Assembly (NCBI RefSeq): GCF_003858645.1
Contig: NZ_RQJP01000001.1
Location: 1,116,001-1,180,000, forward strand
Direction of reading: 5' to 3'
Length of the DNA: 64,000 bases
DNA from: Larkinella knui
GTDB taxonomy: Bacteria; Bacteroidota; Bacteroidia; Cytophagales; Spirosomataceae
The notes below the pieces were generated by a model. The model was not told the DNA's origin. It saw only the letters and a program-made list of their open reading frames with translations, and ran no database searches. Made by a program: the position numbers and the translations under genes. Below, one piece after another: positions 59,095 to 64,000 of the stretch. How positions within the stretch are numbered: the first letter of the stretch is position 1; every line of letters begins with the position of its first letter.

Positions 59095-61098
59095 ATGCCG
59101 ACATTGTATCACCATTTTCGGGATGATTGGCAGCAGAATCGTGCTGCTTACCTGGATGCCTATCAGGTTGGACAGCAGTCGTTTATACCGAATTTGCTGC
59201 CGCAGCAAGCGGTGGATTTTCCGGTTTACCAGACCCTGGATATTCTGGCGAAGCGGTTTGGATTTTCTTCCGTTCAGCAGGCACTTGATCCGAACCAGTC
59301 GGTGGATAGCCCGGTGGCCGGTCAGAAGAATGGCGATTGGCTGAAAAAAAGTAAAATGGTCGGCATCAACGTACGAACCATCGGTACGTTCTGGAATGCG
59401 GTCAACTATGCGCTGACGTTGCCCGCCCTGCATGATAGCATCCATTTATTGCCCATCTGGGAACCGGGCGTCGTGGGAAGTCTGTACGGTATGATCAGCT
59501 GGAATATCAATCCGGAATTTTTTAGTCATGATCTCTATCAGGTTCTCAATCAACTGGATACGCCGGAGAAACAATTGAAAGTGGTTGTCAACCTGCTGCA
59601 TTTGATGGGCCGGACCGTTGGAATGGATGTCATTCCGCATACTGACCGGTTTTCGGAAATGGTGCTGAGCGAGCCGGAGCTTTTTGAATGGGTTCGGCGG
59701 GAAGGCCCGGTTTTGGTCGACACATCCGAATCCGTTACAGAACAGGTCAGGCACGCCATTGCCGACTGGGCCGGGGCTAACCGATCACTACCCGACGGGG
59801 CACCCTTGACGCCAGAGGCACTTTTTGGGGAAGTGTCCGATTACGGTGGACGGCTCAACCGGCGTTTGTCGCTCATTCAGCAGTTGGTAGCGGGCGGTTT
59901 TGAAACCGTACCGATGACGATGGCACCACCTTACCGCGGTTTGTACAGCAAGCCGGATGAGTTTGTGGTCGATGAATACGGACAAACCTGGTATCAATAC
60001 GGTTTTCTGAAGCCCGGCCCGATGTCGAGAGTGTTTGGCCCGCTGGCGAGGTACAAATTCTATCATACGAAAACGAATGACACTACCGGCGAATTGAATT
60101 TTGACCAGCCGAATTCGTCCGCCTGGTCGTATGTGTCCCAGCGTTACTTCGAGTGTCAGCAGCGGTATGCATTTGATTTTATGCGGGGTGATATGGCGCA
60201 TGTTCAAATGCGACCGGAAGGAGTGCCAGCTCAAATCGATGCGTATTACGATCCGTTGCGCACCATTAAACGATTCATTCGGGGGCAGGGCGTTGGCCAC
60301 TTCGGGTTCTTTGCCGAAACTTTTCTGGCCCCACCCGACACCATGGGCTATGGCGATGAACTGTCGCATCTGGAAGCCATTGAAGCGGAAACCACCCTGG
60401 GCGATTTGCAATCGACTGTCGTGAACTCCGCTGAATTTCGCGCCCGGTTTCGTCAATACCTCGATCTGGCGCAAACCCGGCGGTTTGCGCCAAATTTTAC
60501 GGTGATGACGGCTGATAAGGATGATCCGCGGTTCGACGGGTTTTACCGGGCCGGAAACCGTATTCGCTATTTTATCGCGTTGTTTATGAACAGCTTACCC
60601 AGTTACGTCGGCTTGGGTTTCGAAGTCCGGAATCGGCATGAGGAACGGGGAGCGAATGAAGAATACAGCAAACTGTACGTTTTCAGCATTCAGGACGATA
60701 CTGAAATCGACAAGGTTACCCACGGCCCGTTTCAATGGGGGCAAAATGCGGAACAATTTCAGGCGATTTTGCAACTCCGGCTTTTAGCCGATCAGCTAGG
60801 TTCGGAAATCATGGATCAGCCCGTTCACTGGCTCATTCCGCCCGATCCGGCCGGAGTTCAGTCGGCAATTGCCTGGACGCAGCGGCATCGACCGGCGTAT
60901 GTGTTTGTCGTAAATCTGGATCCGGCAAAACCGGTGCGGCACGTGTCCCTGCCTTTATTTACCGGGGAGGCAGGAAAATTGGAGCGTGTGCTGGATACGA
61001 CAGACGAACAGGCAGCAGACTGTTGTATGGCTAACGGGTATCATTATCCCTTACCCGGTTTAAATCCGGGGGCATGCCGGGTTTATAAAATCGTATAA
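59095..61098 (+). CDS. Divergent GH13-like (alpha-amylase superfamily) glycosidase
   Basis: A 667-aa protein without signal peptide. The barrel start (L-P-A-L-H-D-S-I-H-L-L-P-I-W-E-P, then Y-G-M-I-S-W-N-I-N-P-E) and four altered GH13 regions are seen: I, G-M-D-V-I-P-H-T; II, F-M-R-G-D-M-A-H (Asp nucleophile); III, F-F-A-E-T-F (Glu acid/base); IV, V-M-T-A-D-K-D-D-P-R, in place of N-H-D. A C-terminal beta domain is likely. It should act on an alpha-glucan or related sugar; the subfamily is not one I recognise. Confidence 0.72.
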   Translation: MPTLYHHFRDDWQQNRAAYLDAYQVGQQSFIPNLLPQQAVDFPVYQTLDILAKRFGFSSVQQALDPNQSVDSPVAGQKNGDWLKKSKMVGINVRTIGTFWNAVNYALTLPALHDSIHLLPIWEPGVVGSLYGMISWNINPEFFSHDLYQVLNQLDTPEKQLKVVVNLLHLMGRTVGMDVIPHTDRFSEMVLSEPELFEWVRREGPVLVDTSESVTEQVRHAIADWAGANRSLPDGAPLTPEALFGEVSDYGGRLNRRLSLIQQLVAGGFETVPMTMAPPYRGLYSKPDEFVVDEYGQTWYQYGFLKPGPMSRVFGPLARYKFYHTKTNDTTGELNFDQPNSSAWSYVSQRYFECQQRYAFDFMRGDMAHVQMRPEGVPAQIDAYYDPLRTIKRFIRGQGVGHFGFFAETFLAPPDTMGYGDELSHLEAIEAETTLGDLQSTVVNSAEFRARFRQYLDLAQTRRFAPNFTVMTADKDDPRFDGFYRAGNRIRYFIALFMNSLPSYVGLGFEVRNRHEERGANEEYSKLYVFSIQDDTEIDKVTHGPFQWGQNAEQFQAILQLRLLADQLGSEIMDQPVHWLIPPDPAGVQSAIAWTQRHRPAYVFVVNLDPAKPVRHVSLPLFTGEAGKLERVLDTTDEQAADCCMANGYHYPLPGLNPGACRVYKIV

Positions 61099-61103
61099 AA
61101 ACG

Positions 61104-61130
61104 AAACCCGGACGTTTTAAATCCGGGTTT
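61104..61130 (+). terminator. Hairpin after GH13-like gene
   Basis: AAACCCGGA pairs with TCCGGGTTT around CGTTTTAAA. No T-run follows. The word AAATCCGGG also occurs just inside the gene end (near 61060), so it may be repeat-derived. Confidence 0.5.
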
Positions 61131-61178
61131 ATAAATCCAGTAAGTGAGCTATAGAAAATGGGTAGACTTCGCGTTTAA

Positions 61179-61712
61179 CTACGCTTCAACATCCCCGTAC
61201 GTAATTTTGGGAATAGCCTTGTCGATCATATAACGACCCACGCCTTCTTCACCAATGACATCGAATAATTCGACTGCCCGGCGTGCTACATATTCTTCTT
61301 CAATCTGTTCTTTAACAAACCACTGCATGAATTGATCCGTAGCAAAATCGTTCAATTGCCGCGCTGTTCCAACAATGCGGTTGATCGAGTTGGTAACCGC
61401 AATTTCCTGTTGCAGAGCGAGTTCGAATACATCCCGGAAGCCGTCAAATTCCTGCGGAACGTTGGTTATTTCGGGCGAAAGGGCATGGCCACCCATGTCT
61501 GAAACGTAGTTGAAAAGCTTCAGCATGTGGTTCCGTTCTTCGTTCGATTGCTTATAGAAATAGCCTGCGCTGTAATCAAATCCGTTGCGGTCGCACCAGG
61601 CTGCCATCGCCAAATAAATGGCTGACGAGTGGGCTTCCATTTTTATCTGTTCGTTGAGAATCCGCTCGATTTCTTCTTTCAGCGACGTTCTCATTCTCAC
61701 TAAATCTTTCAT
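61179..61712 (-). CDS. Ferritin (non-haem, Ftn type)
   Basis: 177 aa from ATG 61712 (M-K-D-L-V-R-M-R-T-S-L). Ferroxidase residues are in E-Q-I-K-M-E-A-H-S-S-A-I-Y-L, S-N-E-E-R-N-H-M and E-Q-I-E-E-E-Y-V-A. It stores iron as a 24-subunit shell. Monocistronic; no clear -7 box seen. Confidence 0.95.
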   Translation of the reverse strand: MKDLVRMRTSLKEEIERILNEQIKMEAHSSAIYLAMAAWCDRNGFDYSAGYFYKQSNEERNHMLKLFNYVSDMGGHALSPEITNVPQEFDGFRDVFELALQQEIAVTNSINRIVGTARQLNDFATDQFMQWFVKEQIEEEYVARRAVELFDVIGEEGVGRYMIDKAIPKITYGDVEA

Positions 61713-61897
61713 CGTTATTTCAGTTTTTGGTCCTTGACCAGATGGAGGGGATGTGCCTTTTCTGTTACAAGAATACTGATTTCGGATGAAAAAAGTTTTG
61801 AACAAACAAAATTTGGAAACAGTCTAATTGCAGTGATTGGACACCGTAGAAAGGAGGGTGCCGTCAATCGCCGTTGATTTTTATCCGATCCGGCAGA

Positions 61898-62251
61898 TTA
61901 ATAAACTAATGAGCTGTAAATACGTTCGTTAAGCAGGGTGTTCAAATCCAGCACGAAGCGGGTTCCGGCCAGCAGGTCGCGCAGGGCGATGAGGTCGCAG
62001 AGGCTGAGAACAAACAGATGGTCAGTGCGGGGGGCATCGATCACTTCGACGTCATAAGCGTCGTCGGTATTGAAAATCATGGTATGAATATCCACCGAAT
62101 CCACACGCTTCTTGAACGTCAGAAAATCGGAAATACGGAGCGAAACGCGGGCATCACCGAACTGAATAATAATACGATTGGTTGTATCGCATTGGTAGGT
62201 TGCGCCTTTGGAGCTGGCAAACAATTCGGTTAATGGAAGGGTATTCGACAC
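61898..62251 (-). CDS. Hypothetical protein, about 117 aa
   Basis: Start chosen at GTG 62251 (S-N-T-L-P-L-T-E-L-F-A-S-S); a TTG at 62350 is in frame but gives an unlikely N-terminus. Mixed alpha/beta, soluble, ending with L-C-D-L-I-A-L-R-D-L-L-A-G-T and L-N-T-L-L-N-E-R-I-Y. I have the impression of a small Cytophagales-specific family but know no function. Monocistronic. Confidence 0.6.
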   Translation of the reverse strand: MSNTLPLTELFASSKGATYQCDTTNRIIIQFGDARVSLRISDFLTFKKRVDSVDIHTMIFNTDDAYDVEVIDAPRTDHLFVLSLCDLIALRDLLAGTRFVLDLNTLLNERIYSSLVY

Positions 62252-62479
62252 GGATACTACAAGTGGAAACAGTGAATAAACGACTTCTGTGCGTTTGACT
62301 CCGTAAAAGTACACTTGGATTGAAGACGTGTCAAGTGTTGTTTGAAACAATTCTAAATAAATTTATTTCAAACGGAAAGGAATTGGTCTGAACCGTAACA
62401 ATCGGTGGCTGAAGGGAACCGTCAGATCCATTATGCTGTATTTTCATCATCAGATCGGTTAATCCGTACGTTAATCGTT

Positions 62480-62487
62480 TACTTTTG
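62480..62487 (+). promoter_or_regulatory. -7 box of radical SAM gene
   Basis: TACTTTTG matches TAnnTTTG, 22 bp before the ATG at 62510. Confidence 0.5.
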
Positions 62488-62509
62488 TTCCACATCTTGA
62501 TTGAACCGC

Positions 62510-63532
62510 ATGAATCGTAATATTTCCGATGGCTTGAATTTTTTCTCGAAAGTAACGCCAAAACGGGCCTGGAATGCATTGAAGGTGTTGTCGAGTTATT
62601 ACGAATCGAAATGGACCGGCAAGGCCGTACACCGGGGTTCGCCCATCGCCATTTCGTTTGAACCGACGACTTCCTGTAACCTTCGGTGTCCCGAATGTCC
62701 GAGCGGTTTGCGGTCGTTTACCCGCCCGACGGGGATGTTGCCTGCGGATCTTTTTAAGCAGACGATTGATGAAATTGCCGATACGCTACTGTATCTGACG
62801 TTTTATTTTCAGGGCGAACCGTATCTGCATCCCGATTTTTTGAAGTTGGTCGGTTACGCTTCTCAAAAGGGAATTTATACCGGAACCTCCACGAATGCCC
62901 ATTACCTGACGGACGCCAACGCTAAAAAAACCGTAGAGTCGGGTCTGGACCGGTTGATCATTTCGATCGACGGCACGACGCAGGAAACGTATCAGCAATA
63001 CCGGGTGGGCGGGAAGCTGCACAAGGTGATCGAGGGAACGAAGAATATCATCAAGTGGAAAAAAGCACTGAAGTCGAAAACGCCCCACGTTATTTTCCAG
63101 TTTTTGGTCGTCAAGCCGAATGAACACCAGATCGGGGAGGTGTATCAACTGGCCAAAGAACTGGGCGTGGATGAGGTCGGTTTGAAAACCGCCCAGATTT
63201 ACGATTTCGAACACGGTTCGGACCTGATGCCGACCATCGATAAATATTCCCGCTACGAAAAAACAACCGATGGAACCTACGCGATCAAAAATGCGCTGGA
63301 TGGCCATTGCTGGAAAATGTGGCATTCGTGCGTCATTACCTGGGACGGGCTGGTGGTTCCGTGTTGTTTCGACAAGGATGCCCATTACCGACTGGGCGAT
63401 TTGAAGGAGCAGAGTTTCACGCGGCTTTGGGCCAGTGAACCGTATCAGCAATTCCGGCAGACGCTCATTCAATCGCGCTCCGGGATCGAGATGTGTAAGA
63501 ATTGTACGGAAGGAACGCAGGTCTGGGCTTGA
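62510..63532 (+). CDS. Radical SAM/SPASM domain protein
   Basis: 340 aa from ATG 62510 (M-N-R-N-I-S-D-G). The radical SAM cluster motif C-N-L-R-C-P-E-C (C-x3-C-x2-C) is near residue 56. The C-terminal SPASM part has C-W-K-M-W-H-S-C, V-P-C-C-F-D and C-K-N-C for one or two auxiliary clusters. Such enzymes modify peptides, alcohols or sugars; no peptide substrate gene is visible nearby. Single gene. Confidence 0.92.
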   Translation: MNRNISDGLNFFSKVTPKRAWNALKVLSSYYESKWTGKAVHRGSPIAISFEPTTSCNLRCPECPSGLRSFTRPTGMLPADLFKQTIDEIADTLLYLTFYFQGEPYLHPDFLKLVGYASQKGIYTGTSTNAHYLTDANAKKTVESGLDRLIISIDGTTQETYQQYRVGGKLHKVIEGTKNIIKWKKALKSKTPHVIFQFLVVKPNEHQIGEVYQLAKELGVDEVGLKTAQIYDFEHGSDLMPTIDKYSRYEKTTDGTYAIKNALDGHCWKMWHSCVITWDGLVVPCCFDKDAHYRLGDLKEQSFTRLWASEPYQQFRQTLIQSRSGIEMCKNCTEGTQVWA

Positions 63533-63723
63533 TAATGAATAAATAATATAGCCCCGGACGCGGTTGGGTAACTTCATAGACAGTCAGACGATTAGCTCAA
63601 GAACCAACCCGGTTTCACTGTTCGTCATTTTTTCATCCGTGAAACATTTTCTAAAAAACCGTGAAACGTTCCTTGCTTTAGAATAACCATCTATAGATAT
63701 TTGGGTCTGTAACGAACAAACCC

Positions 63724-64000
63724 ATGGGTAAAGTTATTGCTATTGCCAACCAAAAGGGGGGCGTCGGAAAAACCACTACTACGATCAATCTGGCCGCCAG
63801 TCTGGCGGCTCTCGAATTTCGAACACTGATTGTCGATGCCGACCCACAGGCCAATTCCACGTCGGGTCTTGGTTATAATCCGAAAGAAATTGAAAACAGT
63901 ATTTACGAGTGCATGATTGAAGACATCCGCACGCGTGACGCCATTATCCAGACCGACTTCCCGAACCTCGACCTGTTGCCTTCCCATATCGATCTGGTGG
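63724..64000 (+). CDS. parA: Chromosome-partitioning ATPase ParA (5' part)
   Basis: Only the first ~92 residues are present; the window ends inside the gene. The deviant Walker A motif [13 protein letters not shown] and [14 protein letters not shown] identify the ParA/Soj family. Being chromosomal and short at the N-terminus, it is likely followed by parB. It moves origin regions with ParB-parS. Confidence 0.95.
   Translation, partial: MGKVIAIANQKGGVGKTTTTINLAASLAALEFRTLIVDADPQANSTSGLGYNPKEIENSIYECMIEDIRTRDAIIQTDFPNLDLLPSHIDLV

Overview
The window looks like a chromosomal segment of a Bacteroidota bacterium of the order Cytophagales, probably a Spirosoma/Larkinella-like member of the Spirosomataceae; the genus cannot be fixed by eye. 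Supporting signs are: many -7 boxes of the Bacteroidota type TAnnTTTG, almost no Shine-Dalgarno sites, a type IX secretion C-terminal sorting domain, two Wzi-family proteins, a bacillithiol gene (bshB1), DUF3822 next to coaD, and an OmpA/TPR/beta-propeller protein. Composition is moderately GC-rich (roughly 50-55% by eye), with an AT-richer patch at about 36.2-37.7 kb. There is no phage, insertion sequence, CRISPR array or rRNA; the only RNA gene seen is tRNA-Thr(TGT).

Layout. 1-5.7 kb (minus strand): one operon with a TPR protein, a SpeD-like pyruvoyl decarboxylase, a DUF4178 protein, a small membrane protein, a DUF350 protein, a membrane-embedded spermidine-synthase-like enzyme and a cut-off Tat-type FAD oxidoreductase. 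This is the most coherent poorly described system in the window: a putative membrane polyamine(-like) pathway related to the E. coli yjfK/yjfL partners of PspA-like proteins. 5.9-16.4 kb: alaS, a MerR regulator, a Wzi operon, a di-haem peroxidase with a PhoX-like lipoprotein, and dprA. 16.5-25.2 kb: a duplicated DUF4394 lipoprotein, a second Wzi, pyrE, a CNNM/CorC transporter, two NUDIX enzymes, coaD-DUF3822 and a CBS protein. 25.4-33.1 kb: a small lipoprotein, a RecD-like helicase, a Tat-exported DegT-type PLP protein, an AraC regulator and a large T9SS-secreted GH42-like protein.

33.2-41.2 kb: a gapN-like aldehyde dehydrogenase with a possible serine-rich leader peptide and attenuator, a JmjC-like protein, a GNAT enzyme with an unknown partner, an SPFH (YdjI-like) plus zinc-ribbon membrane protein pair, and an orphan ABC ATPase. 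41.2-55.9 kb: a DUF2807 protein, a sulfatase, queE, a PorE-like OmpA protein, trxB, an M23/LysM protein, bshB1, pdxH, a DUF349 protein, tRNA-Thr, a CBM9-like protein, an esterase and a sorbosone-dehydrogenase-like lipoprotein. 56-64 kb: alanine dehydrogenase with a divergent Lrp regulator, a FAD reductase, a divergent GH13-like glycosidase, ferritin, a radical SAM/SPASM protein and the start of parA.

Two kinds of repeat recur between genes. One is a family of inverted repeats whose arms are tandem 7-bp words (GAGTTAA-, GATGAAT- or GTTTACG-like) around a core resembling GGCTGACGC; at least seven complete copies are visible and several reach into the last codons of flanking genes. The other is a REP-type palindrome (CGGACT..AGTCCG), present as a perfect 26-bp inverted pair at 16.4 kb and as a single unit at 5.8 kb.
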